DNA of 44,714 bases from Rhizomicrobium sp. (GTDB lineage: Bacteria > Pseudomonadota > Alphaproteobacteria > Micropepsales > Micropepsaceae). The stretch spans positions 1 through 44,714 of the forward strand of contig JANWJQ010000130.1 of NCBI GenBank assembly GCA_025451875.1, written 5' to 3'. The translations under genes and the position numbers were made by a program. Under the pieces are notes generated by a model, which searched no databases, was not told where the DNA came from, and was given only the letters and a program-made list of their open reading frames with translations. Positions 1 through 6,809 of this stretch are shown here, piece after piece; within the stretch, counting starts at the first letter, position 1; every line of letters begins with the position of its first letter.

Positions 1-3
1 TGC

Positions 4-26
4 AATAGGTATCCTGTCGCCCTATT
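4..26 (+). repeat. Repeat copy 1 of a 23-26 bp motif
   Basis: The copy begins AATAGGTATCCTGTCGCC and continues into TATT after one differing base. It matches the reverse complement of the copy at 844-869 at 22 of 23 positions, so the pair form inverted repeats around the gene at 52-582. The function is unknown; a protein-binding site, a mobile-element end or a dispersed repeat are all possible. Confidence 0.7.
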
Positions 27-51
27 CGTCCTGCAAATTCAATACGAGACG

Positions 52-582
52 TCACGCTTGTGCCGGATTCTTCCCCAGCTTTGGGTCGCGCGCCCGCGCG
101 GCGTTTTCATCGATTTTGTAGTGATCGAACCATCGCACCATGATGGGTTCGTTTCGTTCGCTGTAGGCGAAAAGGATCATGCCGGCACCACCGACCGGTT
201 TGTCGAGCGTGCCATGGGTTGTGACGCGCGCCGCAGCGCCGCCAATTCTGAGACGTGGATTCTCCAAGGCGTAACGCGTCATCGCCGCGTGAAATGCCAC
301 CGTCAATGGAATGACGACACCCTTGGTGCGATATTCAGGAGTCACGAAAATCTGGAGAAACGCCATGTTCTCGCGGACGAGCGGCATGTAGCGCACCTGC
401 GTGGTCGCCGTGGCGCAGAGTTTTGCACCGTCGTAACCGGCAATGCAGAGAAGCTCGGCGCGCTGCGCACTGGTCAAGTGGCCAAGCCTGTCACCGGCGG
501 CGTCCCACGCCGCTATTGCGTCCGCTTCCGCCCCGGCGTCGCGCTTCAGCCAAACATCCTTAAAAACAAGCCGGTCCAGCAC
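52..582 (-). CDS. Uncharacterised protein, possibly GNAT-like
   Basis: This 176-aa protein is not one I recognise with certainty. The middle reads FLQIFVTPEYRTKGVVIPLT, which resembles the strand and acetyl-CoA loop of GNAT N-acetyltransferases (V.PE.R.KG), but the later family motifs are not obvious, so the assignment is weak. It has no signal peptide or membrane helix, and the C-terminus is polar. The start is GTG at 582: an in-frame TGA lies two codons upstream, and AAGGGG sits about nine bases ahead of the GTG. The gene stands alone in a poorly coding segment flanked by inverted copies of a short repeat and lies left of the tRNA scar at 1427-1466, so it is probably island cargo. Confidence 0.6.
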   Translation of the reverse strand: MLDRLVFKDVWLKRDAGAEADAIAAWDAAGDRLGHLTSAQRAELLCIAGYDGAKLCATATTQVRYMPLVRENMAFLQIFVTPEYRTKGVVIPLTVAFHAAMTRYALENPRLRIGGAAARVTTHGTLDKPVGGAGMILFAYSERNEPIMVRWFDHYKIDENAARARDPKLGKNPAQA

Positions 583-983
583 CCGTCATCCCCTTTTCTT
601 TGGCGGCACAATAAGCCAGTGCCGCGTCGATGACGAGGCCAGCGAGTTGTGGGCGCAATCCGATCCGGAGACCAACATAGGGCCCATCGAGTAGACGAAC
701 AGAGTTGAAAACCGCCGAGCCGAAATAGCACCTCTCGAAGACCCCCCAGCGGCCCGCCAGGATCGTTCTCGAAACCTCGGCACAAAGGCGGCGTTTCGTT
801 CCCACGCGCGCCTTTTCGGAATACCACCCCAAACGAGACTTCAGGAAATACGGCGACAGGATACCTATTCCCCAACGCCCACATCGCAACCTTTATCTGC
901 ATGTAATAGGTATCCCGTCGCCGTATTTCTGGTGGAGAACGGCATGGGCCGCGATACGACTTAGCGAATTAGGCCAGGACAAT
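583..983. other. Gene-poor stretch with no confident gene
   Basis: A minus-strand open frame at 560-889 (109 codons) runs into the start of the 52-582 gene, but I recognise no family in it and it overlaps repeat copy 2. I see no RNA gene here. Apart from the paired repeats at 844-930 nothing can be supported. It may be decayed island DNA. Confidence 0.4.
844..930. repeat. Inverted pair of the 26-bp repeat (copies 2 and 3)
   Basis: Copy 2 (844-869, minus orientation) and copy 3 (905-930, plus orientation) are inverted relative to each other, identical at 24 of 26 positions and separated by 35 bp. The shared core is AATAGGTATC-C/T-GTCGCCGTATTTC. Together with copy 1 at 4-26 this makes three copies within 930 bp and none that I noticed elsewhere in the window. 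The pair could fold into a 26-bp stem. Confidence 0.75.
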
Positions 984-1007
984 GGGGAGGCTCTTTCGAG
1001 CCTCCCC
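984..1007 (-). terminator. Hairpin downstream of the small gene
   Basis: GGGGAGGCTC and GAGCCTCCCC form a perfect 10-bp stem. On the minus strand the loop is GAAA, a stable GNRA tetraloop. It starts seven bases past the stop codon of the 22-codon gene at 1015-1083. Only ATT follows the stem, so it lacks a classic U-tract; it may act as a terminator or as a stabilising 3' end. Confidence 0.6.
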
Positions 1008-1014
1008 GATCGCG

Positions 1015-1083
1015 TCAGTGTTTAAGCCAAAGCCAAATGAACGTGACTATGGCGGTCACATCGACCGTTAGTTTTATACGCAT
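1015..1083 (-). CDS. Candidate 22-aa membrane small protein
   Basis: The ATG at 1083 is preceded by AGGAAAAG at a good Shine-Dalgarno distance and opens a 22-codon frame ending in TGA. The product starts MRIKLTVDVT and continues with a hydrophobic, tryptophan-containing stretch (AIVTFIWLWL) before a final KH. This is a short basic head followed by a membrane-inserting segment. The stop is followed at once by a strong GC hairpin. A ribosome site, hydrophobic product and 3' hairpin together argue for a real small gene, but homology could not be tested and I assign no function. Confidence 0.5.
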   Translation of the reverse strand: MRIKLTVDVTAIVTFIWLWLKH

Positions 1084-1426
1084 GACTTTTCCTGCGCTAA
1101 AACTCGCCGACGAGCGGGTTAAAGAGATGGTGCACCGATGAATATTTTTGGAGGGGCGCTGCAGGGACTTTCTGCGATGCATATGAAGTTACTGTCGCCG
1201 TCATCCAACCTGCAAGCGAAGCTTATCGTTGGCAACAAATTTTCCAAAATGCAGCAGCGCCAAGGCAGATCGGACTTCCCGCGTTCGTTGACATCGGATC
1301 GACCTGACTATTGATCCTCGCGCCGATCCAGTGACATCTGCACGCGAATAACTGCAGGAAAAATCATAAAGTCTCACACATTCGTCAGGTAAGTGTCTGA
1401 TATTGCTAGGCGCAGCAGGAATTTGC
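1084..1426. other. Gene-poor stretch between small gene and tRNA scar
   Basis: No convincing gene is visible. A plus-strand frame from the ATG near 1138 to about 1314 (58 codons) and a minus-strand frame at 1201-1428 overlap each other and resemble nothing I know. The promoter of the 22-codon gene should lie near the left end. Base composition is more AT-rich than the genes to the right, as expected of island DNA. Confidence 0.4.
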
Positions 1427-1466
1427 AATCAGGGGGTCACAGGTTCGAGTCCTGTAGCCGGCACCA
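1427..1466 (+). other. 3' fragment of tRNA-Thr (attachment-site scar)
   Basis: The segment carries the 3' side of an anticodon stem (AATCAGGGGGTC), a perfect T-arm (ACAGG stem, loop TTCGAGT, CCTGT stem), the 3' acceptor strand AGCCGGC, discriminator A and an encoded CCA at 1464-1466. The D-arm and 5' acceptor strand are absent upstream. From memory of bacterial tRNAs, the AATCAGGGGGTC and AGCCGGC-ACCA combination fits tRNA-Thr(UGU) best; the isoacceptor is not certain. A 3'-only tRNA piece is the usual duplicated end left by integrase-mediated insertion, so this is likely the distal end of an island extending left. Confidence 0.75.
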
Positions 1467-1561
1467 CGCGCGCGGCGCGGTGGAACTGATCGCCGGACGG
1501 ATAGTTTCGTCTGCAGCCAACCTTCACAAAACAGCAGTCACTTCCGGAAAGCACAAACCGC

Positions 1562-2113
1562 GTGCCGCAAAAGATCGCACCTGCCGAAGCGCCGCATGTC
1601 GAAGAGACACTGCAGTCCATCGCGCATCTGCATGCCGAGCATTACAAGCACTCCACTGCCGCCGAGCGTCTCGCGGATCGCGTGACCGCGCTGCTGGGCC
1701 GGCCAAGATTCCTGGGCATCGTGACCATCGCGATTGCGGCGTGGATCGTCGGCAATCTGCTTTACCTTCGGTTGAATCACGTCACCTTCGATGCTCCGCC
1801 CTTTCCTTGGCTTGAAGACGGTTTGACCATCGCCGCGGTTTACATGGCCGTCCTCATCCTCACGACGCAAAGGCGCGCCGACCGCCTCGCCGATATGCGC
1901 GAACAGATGACGCTGGAATTTTCGATACTGACGGAAAAAAAGGTAGCAAAGCTCATCGAACTGCTGGAAGAACTTCGCCTTGACAGCCCCGAGGTGAAAG
2001 ATCGCATCGATCCGGAAGCGCAAGAAATGTCATCGCGCGCGGATCCCCACCTGGTCGCAGGGGCGATCGAACAGACCAACGAGAGCCTGAAGCTCGAAGA
2101 GACGCGCAAATAA
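1562..2113 (+). CDS. DUF1003 family membrane protein
   Basis: The 183-aa protein fits DUF1003. It has a soluble N-terminus, two membrane helices (about residues 53-72, FLGIVTIAIAAWIVGNLLYL, and 86-104, DGLTIAAVYMAVLILTTQR), and the family's charged segment after helix two (QRRADRLADMREQMTLEFSILTEKKVAKLIELLEEL), which should form a cytoplasmic coiled coil. The GTG start at 1562 is preceded by GGAAAG. Function is not established for the family. It is the first complete gene right of the tRNA scar and converges on the TetR-Sel1 gene. Confidence 0.85.
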   Translation: MPQKIAPAEAPHVEETLQSIAHLHAEHYKHSTAAERLADRVTALLGRPRFLGIVTIAIAAWIVGNLLYLRLNHVTFDAPPFPWLEDGLTIAAVYMAVLILTTQRRADRLADMREQMTLEFSILTEKKVAKLIELLEELRLDSPEVKDRIDPEAQEMSSRADPHLVAGAIEQTNESLKLEETRK

Positions 2114-2147
2114 CGCTCTGCGGCCGGTTTTATGTGGCCGGCAGCGT
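2114..2147. terminator. Possible convergent terminator hairpin
   Basis: Between two converging stop codons, CGCTCTGCGGCC can pair with GGCCGGCAGCG around a TTTTATGT loop, with bulges. The position suits a shared terminator but the stem is imperfect and there is no U-tract. Confidence 0.35.
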
Positions 2148-3884
2148 GACCGTATTCGCGTCCGGATCGGGCGTCGCGGGCTTGAACGCCGCGGCTTCGG
2201 CTTTCGCGGCCGCGAGTTTGCTCTCCGATATTTGCGAGGCGATGGCGTCGATGCGGGTTTTGGATTCGGTGTCACCGCTGGCGGCTGCGATGGCATACCA
2301 CTTGTAAGCTTGCGCCAGATCGGGCTTTACGCCTTCGCCGCGCTCATAAAGCACGGCGAGATTGAATTGCGAATTGGTGAGGCCCAGCGCCGCCGCTTTT
2401 GCAAACCAGCGGGCGCTTTCGTCGTAATCCTTTTGGGTGCCGAGGCCTTCGGCATAAGCGACACCGAGGTCGTGCATCGCCTGGCGGTTGCCCTGCCCGG
2501 CGGCGGCTTCGTACCAGCGCAGCGCTTCGGATGCGTCAGGGGAAACGCCATCACCATGCTGGAAGAGTTCGGCGGTCCAATATTGCGCCATGGGATCGTG
2601 CGCGGCGGAGGCCTTCAATATCCACTTCGCGGCTTCGCGCTTGTCGATGGCGACGCCTTCGCCCTTCAGATAGCGAAGGCCGATCAGCAACTCCGCGCGC
2701 GGATTGCCGGCGGCGGCGAGCGCGGAGAGTTTGTCCAGTGGCGTGGCAGCAGATGCGGTCTTCGACGATGCCGATGTGTGTTGCAGAAGGCTGCGCGGAA
2801 GCACGATGCGGATCGGCGTGGAGCGGCCGACATTCTCGCCCACCGCGTAAGACACCATCGCGCCGAGCACGAAGAAGATCAGGATCGATCCGGCAATCGC
2901 GATGTTGGAACGATTCAACCATGCAGGATACTTTGATGTCTTTTCCGCCTTCTCCATTTCGGCGAGTGCGGCGGCCGTCTTGGCGGCGCGGCGCGCGGCG
3001 GAGAGATAGGTATCGGCGGCAGCGGTGAGCGGCTTTTCCGCCGGCGCTTCCGGCGCGGGTATCTCGAACGCGACCGGCGCCGCGATCTCAACCGGCGGAA
3101 CATAGCCGGTCTGCGCAGCGACGTTGCGCGCGGCGGCTTCGAGCTGGTCGATGCGCATGGAGGCGTTCAGCAGGCTGGTGCGCAATTCCGTCTGTGCATC
3201 GCGCAGGCGCTTTTCGGCGCCGGACATGCGCGTGGAAAGATCGCCCGACAATTCGGCGAAGCGTTTCTCCGATGCATCGAGGCGCGCGCCGAAGATCTTC
3301 GTGTTCTCTTCCACCTGCGCCGCGGCACCGCCGCTCTCTTTCTGAACGGCGGCAAGGCGCGTTTCGACATCGGCGAGCGTTTTCTCGAACACGCGCAGGC
3401 GGCGCTCCAGCCAGGCATCCACGCGCGGCGGATCGGCGGGCTTTTCGGCTTTGGGTTCTTGCGGCAACGCAAACGGAATGACGGACGTTTCTTCGGTGGA
3501 CGCTTCCGGCGAATTCTCCGGCACGACGATCGCGTCCGGTCCCGCTTCGAGTTCCACTGGCGGAACGATTTCGGCGGTATGCGCTTCCACCGGTTCTTCG
3601 ACTTCAGGCCCGGCGCTCTTCGAGAATGCATAGGATTCGTGCATCTCGCGCGCCAACGTCGCCAGATCGTCGGCGACGACGCCCAAGAACAGATCGTTCT
3701 TGGTCGCGAAATAAGCGAACACCGTGGTCACCGAGAATCCGGCTTCCTTCGCGACCGTATTCAGCGAGAAATCGACAGAACCGGTGCGCATGGCCACGGT
3801 GCGGGCTGCGTCGAGGATCGCTCGCCGCGTAGCGCCGCGCTGCCAAAGGCGCGCTGTACTGTTCCCGGTCACGGATGCCCCCAC
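2130..3884 (-). CDS. TetR-type HTH fused to coiled coil, TM helix and Sel1 repeats
   Basis: This 584-aa protein has an unusual order of parts. Residues 18-64 are a TetR_N helix-turn-helix (RRAILDAARTVAMRTG, then NTVAKEAGFSVTTVFAYF and ATKNDLF). A Pro/Glu/Ala linker follows to about 150, then a heptad-like coiled coil (155-255), a second Pro-rich linker, one membrane helix (327-347, IAIAGSILIFFVLGAMVSYA) and about four Sel1-type repeats (393-540; e.g. AAKWILKASAAHDPMAQYWT). The TetR ligand-binding domain is absent. By the positive-inside rule the HTH and coiled coil should be cytoplasmic and the Sel1 part periplasmic, the layout of the polar organiser PodJ but with a DNA-binding head. The start is GTG at 3884, with a second GTG at 3872. 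I infer a membrane-tethered regulator or a DNA anchor. Confidence 0.8.
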   Translation of the reverse strand: MGASVTGNSTARLWQRGATRRAILDAARTVAMRTGSVDFSLNTVAKEAGFSVTTVFAYFATKNDLFLGVVADDLATLAREMHESYAFSKSAGPEVEEPVEAHTAEIVPPVELEAGPDAIVVPENSPEASTEETSVIPFALPQEPKAEKPADPPRVDAWLERRLRVFEKTLADVETRLAAVQKESGGAAAQVEENTKIFGARLDASEKRFAELSGDLSTRMSGAEKRLRDAQTELRTSLLNASMRIDQLEAAARNVAAQTGYVPPVEIAAPVAFEIPAPEAPAEKPLTAAADTYLSAARRAAKTAAALAEMEKAEKTSKYPAWLNRSNIAIAGSILIFFVLGAMVSYAVGENVGRSTPIRIVLPRSLLQHTSASSKTASAATPLDKLSALAAAGNPRAELLIGLRYLKGEGVAIDKREAAKWILKASAAHDPMAQYWTAELFQHGDGVSPDASEALRWYEAAAGQGNRQAMHDLGVAYAEGLGTQKDYDESARWFAKAAALGLTNSQFNLAVLYERGEGVKPDLAQAYKWYAIAAASGDTESKTRIDAIASQISESKLAAAKAEAAAFKPATPDPDANTVTLPAT

Positions 3885-4084
3885 GGCAATAGTCCGTATT
3901 TGTCGGGCTTTTTATAAGGCGGCGGCTCTTAACGAATTGCAGTCGAACCCGTTAGAGATTTCTGCACCCGGCGGGAAAGCCGGGTCTTTCAGTTGTGCCG
4001 GGATGAACCAAACCGTTCATGCTGGGTTCAGCCGCTGGCCACGATATTCGCCGCCAGACGACGACATCATAACCAGAGGCAACC
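3885..4084. promoter_or_regulatory. Divergent promoter region with a hairpin
   Basis: This 200-bp space separates the TetR-Sel1 gene (minus) from the secreted protein gene (plus). ACCCGGC and GCCGGGT (3966-3972 and 3979-3985) form a perfect 7-bp stem around GGGAAA. No clear -35/-10 pair stands out. A self-regulating HTH protein would be expected to bind here, but I see no strong palindrome apart from the hairpin. Confidence 0.35.
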
Positions 4085-4996
4085 ATGAAGTTGATTACCG
4101 GGCTATCCGCCGCCCTGCTTGGCACGACGCTGCTGGCGGGCGTTGCGCTGGCCGATCCGCAGAACAACAACCCGCCTCCGCCGGCGCATCCGCATTTCAG
4201 CGCCGGGCATTCGAATGGCACCTATGGCGGGCATGCGGCGCCCGAGCAGAGCGATCGCTCGCAGCCGCGCGCCAATGTCAATGCAAACGCCAATGCCAAT
4301 GCGAACGCGACGACGAACGCAAATCCCGGCAGCTGGGCTGCGGCGCATGGCGCGCATGTCACGATAAGTGCACCGAACACTCCCACCGGAAACGCAAACT
4401 GGAACGGTTCGGGAAACTGGAATCACAACGGTAGCGGCGGCGGCGGCCACACCTATTGGAACAGCAACAATCTGCACGACCACAACGTCTCGCATTTCGA
4501 TGCGCGGGATCGTTCCGCGTGGCAGCACGGCCATTGGCAGCACGGCAATCATCACGGCCGCAACGGCTGGTGGTGGAATTCAGGCGGCACATGGTTCTTC
4601 TACGACCAGCCGGTTTATCCCTATCCGGGCTATGTCTCGAACACCTATTACGATGACGATTACTACGACAACGGCGACGACGGTTACGCCGGTGGCTATG
4701 ACGATCAGGGTCCGGGTTACGCCGCATCACCGAGCGACGGCGGCTACTACTGGTACTATTGCAACAACCCCGCCGGTTATTATCCGTATGTGAAGTCCTG
4801 CCGCGGACCGTGGCGCGCGGTGGCGCCGACGCCGGACGCATCGCAACAGGGCTATGACCAGGGGCCTGACGGCAGCGACGATCAGGGGCCGGCGCCGCGC
4901 GATCAGTACAACAGTCCCAATGGTGACGATCGTGGTCCGCCGCCGGGCTACGACAACGGTTCGGACGATGACGACGACTCAGGTCCGCCGCGCTGA
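4085..4996 (+). CDS. Secreted Asn/Gly/Tyr/Asp-rich protein
   Basis: The 303-aa product starts with a clear signal peptide (MKLITGLSAALLGTTLLAGVALA, cleavage near residue 23). The mature part is low complexity: a Pro/His region, a run of Asn-Ala pairs (about 63-80), a Gly/Asn/His region, then a Tyr/Asp/Gly-rich tail with acidic clusters (SDDDDDSGPPR). Cysteines are few: a pair flanks the segment YYWYYCNNPAGYYPYVKSC, which could form one disulfide. That segment resembles a short motif in small secreted proteins of other proteobacteria. ATG at 4085 follows AGAGGCAACC. I recognise no enzyme; a structural or envelope role is a guess. A strong terminator follows. Confidence 0.75.
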   Translation: MKLITGLSAALLGTTLLAGVALADPQNNNPPPPAHPHFSAGHSNGTYGGHAAPEQSDRSQPRANVNANANANANATTNANPGSWAAAHGAHVTISAPNTPTGNANWNGSGNWNHNGSGGGGHTYWNSNNLHDHNVSHFDARDRSAWQHGHWQHGNHHGRNGWWWNSGGTWFFYDQPVYPYPGYVSNTYYDDDYYDNGDDGYAGGYDDQGPGYAASPSDGGYYWYYCNNPAGYYPYVKSCRGPWRAVAPTPDASQQGYDQGPDGSDDQGPAPRDQYNSPNGDDRGPPPGYDNGSDDDDDSGPPR

Positions 4997-5005
4997 TGCG
5001 GGTTT

Positions 5006-5045
5006 GAAACGCCGCGTGTCCTTCGGGACCGCGGCGTTTCTTTTT
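5006..5045. terminator. Strong intrinsic terminator
   Basis: GAAACGCCGCG (5006-5016) pairs perfectly with CGCGGCGTTTC (5030-5040); an inner GTCC-TTCG-GGAC extends the stem with a UUCG tetraloop, and TTTTT follows. It ends the secreted protein gene at 4085-4996 and, read from the other side (5' GAAA flank gives a U-run), also the converging FTR1 gene. Confidence 0.9.
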
Positions 5046-5047
5046 GA

Positions 5048-5884
5048 TCAGGCCGGCCTGGGGATCTGCGAGCCGCGCGGGTGGCGCGCATGTTCCCAGC
5101 GCGTCAGCCCCATGATGACCGCGATAGTCGCGACATAAGCGATGAGTTGTGCGCCGTTCGGCGCGTCGTTGTAACCGATCAGCGTATGCAGCAGACGGCC
5201 GCCGATGGAATCCTGCGAGAGCAGCCAGGACGTGTCCCACAACGTGCTTTGCAGAACCTGCAAATAGCCGCCCTGCTGCAGGAACAACACCGCCTGCGCC
5301 GCCATGCCGGCCGCCAGCAGCGTGATGAGCCATGCGGTGACGCTGAAGAGCTTGCCGGCCGGGATTTGCAGAAGCCCCAGGAACATCAGCGCCGAAACGC
5401 CGGCGCCCGCGATCAGGCCCAGCGCACCGCCGATCAGCATCGCGCTTTGCGACGCGCCGCCCTGGCTTGCGATGCCATAAAGAAAGAGAACGACTTCGGA
5501 GCCTTCGCGCAGCACGGCGACACCGACGACGATGGCGAGCGCGGCCAGCGAGCGCTGCCCCGCCGAAACTTCCGCGCCGACGGCTTTCATTTCGCGCGCC
5601 ATCTCGCGGCCGTGACCGGCCATCCAGACATTGTGCCAGGTGAGCATGCACACGGCGAGCAACAGGATCGTGGCATTGAATATCTCCTGACCGGAGCCTT
5701 CGAACAGCGAGGCGAGTTCTCCCGCGAACGCGGCAACAAGACAGGCACCGAGCACGCCGCCGGTGACGCCATACGTCACCCACAGACTGCGGCGCGGAAC
5801 GCCCTGCGTGGCGGCCAGCACGATGCCGACAATCAAGCCGGCTTCAATCACTTCACGGAAAACGATGACGAGCGTTGCGAGCAT
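5048..5884 (-). CDS. FTR1-family iron permease
   Basis: This 278-aa integral membrane protein of the ILT/FTR1 family moves iron across the inner membrane. The two diagnostic acidic motifs are visible: REVIE at residues 10-14 in the first helix and REGSE at 126-130 in the fourth, matching the REXXE iron-binding motif. Seven helices are predicted (1-25, 36-58, 68-85, 112-130 and three beyond). It is the last gene of a three-gene unit with a cupredoxin and a P19-like protein, one base from the cupredoxin stop. The arrangement resembles FetMP-type ferrous iron uptake more than EfeUOB, since no EfeB peroxidase is present. Confidence 0.9.
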   Translation of the reverse strand: MLATLVIVFREVIEAGLIVGIVLAATQGVPRRSLWVTYGVTGGVLGACLVAAFAGELASLFEGSGQEIFNATILLLAVCMLTWHNVWMAGHGREMAREMKAVGAEVSAGQRSLAALAIVVGVAVLREGSEVVLFLYGIASQGGASQSAMLIGGALGLIAGAGVSALMFLGLLQIPAGKLFSVTAWLITLLAAGMAAQAVLFLQQGGYLQVLQSTLWDTSWLLSQDSIGGRLLHTLIGYNDAPNGAQLIAYVATIAVIMGLTRWEHARHPRGSQIPRPA

Positions 5885-5885
5885 G

Positions 5886-6206
5886 TTACTTCACGATCAC
5901 CAGGCCCTGGGCCGTGGAAGAATGATATTCGCCCATGAACGGGTATTTGCCCGGCGATAGCGGGCGAATACGCACCATGCCGTCGCTTCCACCCGCGACG
6001 ACCTTCTCGACCTTGAGCGACGTGGAGTCGAATTCCTCCGCCGTCGCGTCCTTGTTGGTGAGATGAATGGTGATGGGCTGTCCCGCTTTCACAGTGACCT
6101 GCGCGGGCGTGAACTTGTGATCCTTCAACGTCATCTCGATCGGCGCGTCGGCGAAGGCGGGCGTGGCGATCGCCAGCGCGGCGCAAACCAGAAGAACGGA
6201 TTTCAT
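5886..6206 (-). CDS. Periplasmic cupredoxin-domain protein
   Basis: The product has 106 aa when started at ATG 6206, chosen because GAGG lies six bases upstream; upstream ATGs at 6212 and 6218 overlap or abut the P19 stop. A signal peptide (MKSVLLVCAALAIATPAFA) precedes a small cupredoxin fold of the kind found beside FTR1 permeases. The Cys ligand of blue-copper proteins is missing; the C-terminal loop reads FMGEYHSSTAQG, where Met, Glu and His may bind metal. It probably oxidises or hands iron to FTR1. It lies between the P19 and FTR1 genes with 8-bp and 1-bp gaps, so co-transcription is near certain. Confidence 0.85.
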   Translation of the reverse strand: MKSVLLVCAALAIATPAFADAPIEMTLKDHKFTPAQVTVKAGQPITIHLTNKDATAEEFDSTSLKVEKVVAGGSDGMVRIRPLSPGKYPFMGEYHSSTAQGLVIVK

Positions 6207-6214
6207 CGTCATCC

Positions 6215-6733
6215 TCATTTCGTCTTGCTCGGATATTCGAATTTCCAGCTTGCCCTGATCGGCTTCCACCAATCGGGCACGCCGCTCGCCTTGTCGACGT
6301 GACGGATAAAACCGTTGCTCGACGGCGGCGAGATTTCATAGGTGAGCGTGTAGGTGCCCGGCCCCGCCATCTCGACATTGTTGGCGTAATGCGGACCGTC
6401 CTTCGCCGTCATCGGAAAGAGTTGGCCGGCGGCTTTGAATTTCGAGCCCGGCTTGGTGAGCATGTATTTGATGGTGAGATAAGGGATCCACGCGTCTTCC
6501 GCGAAGCCGTGCGTTTCAGAGCCCGTGGCGTGAACATCGGCTTCCAGATGGACCGCGCTCTTGCCCATCGCCATGCCGGGCGGCATGCGATCCATCTCGA
6601 TGCCGGTCAGATAGTTTGGCACGATCTGCATGCCGTCTTTGACAACGGGCTCGCCAATATAGAATTCCTGCGCGGCCTGCGCGCCGGTACAAAGCGCGGC
6701 GAACGCGGCGGCGGCGAGTAGTGTCCTGATCAT
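6215..6733 (-). CDS. P19/FetP/Tp34-type periplasmic iron-binding protein
   Basis: A 172-aa secreted protein (signal peptide MIRTLLAAAAFAALCTGAQA) with the family's metal-site segments: EFYIGEPVVKDGMQIVPNYL, MPPGMAMGKSAVHLEADVHAT and ETHGFAEDAWIPYLTIKYML. In characterised relatives, Met, Glu and His residues in these loops bind copper and iron at the dimer interface and supply iron to an FTR1-like permease. It is the first gene of the operon with the cupredoxin and permease. A Fur-box-like sequence lies 35 bp upstream, so iron repression is likely. Confidence 0.88.
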   Translation of the reverse strand: MIRTLLAAAAFAALCTGAQAAQEFYIGEPVVKDGMQIVPNYLTGIEMDRMPPGMAMGKSAVHLEADVHATGSETHGFAEDAWIPYLTIKYMLTKPGSKFKAAGQLFPMTAKDGPHYANNVEMAGPGTYTLTYEISPPSSNGFIRHVDKASGVPDWWKPIRASWKFEYPSKTK

Positions 6734-6767
6734 TCCGGCCCACCTTTGAGTGCGCCGGTATTTACCC

Positions 6768-6786
6768 GCAACTCATTCTCATTAAC
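6768..6786 (-). promoter_or_regulatory. Fur-box-like operator for the iron operon
   Basis: GCAACTCATTCTCATTAAC resembles the Fur consensus in its ATTCTCATT half (reverse complement AATGAGAAT). It lies 35-53 bp upstream of the P19 start codon, where a repressor would cover the promoter. The agreement is partial on one side, and alphaproteobacteria may use Irr or RirA instead. Confidence 0.5.
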
Positions 6787-6809
6787 AAGAGAGGCGGTGG
6801 GTCGCGCAC

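Noticed and set aside
560-889. 109-codon minus-strand frame upstream of the 52-582 gene
   Set aside because: It resembles no family I know, overlaps repeat copy 2 and the next gene start, and has no clear ribosome site.
1138-1314. 58-codon plus-strand frame before the tRNA scar
   Set aside because: The ribosome site is weak and too far, and the product has no recognisable features.
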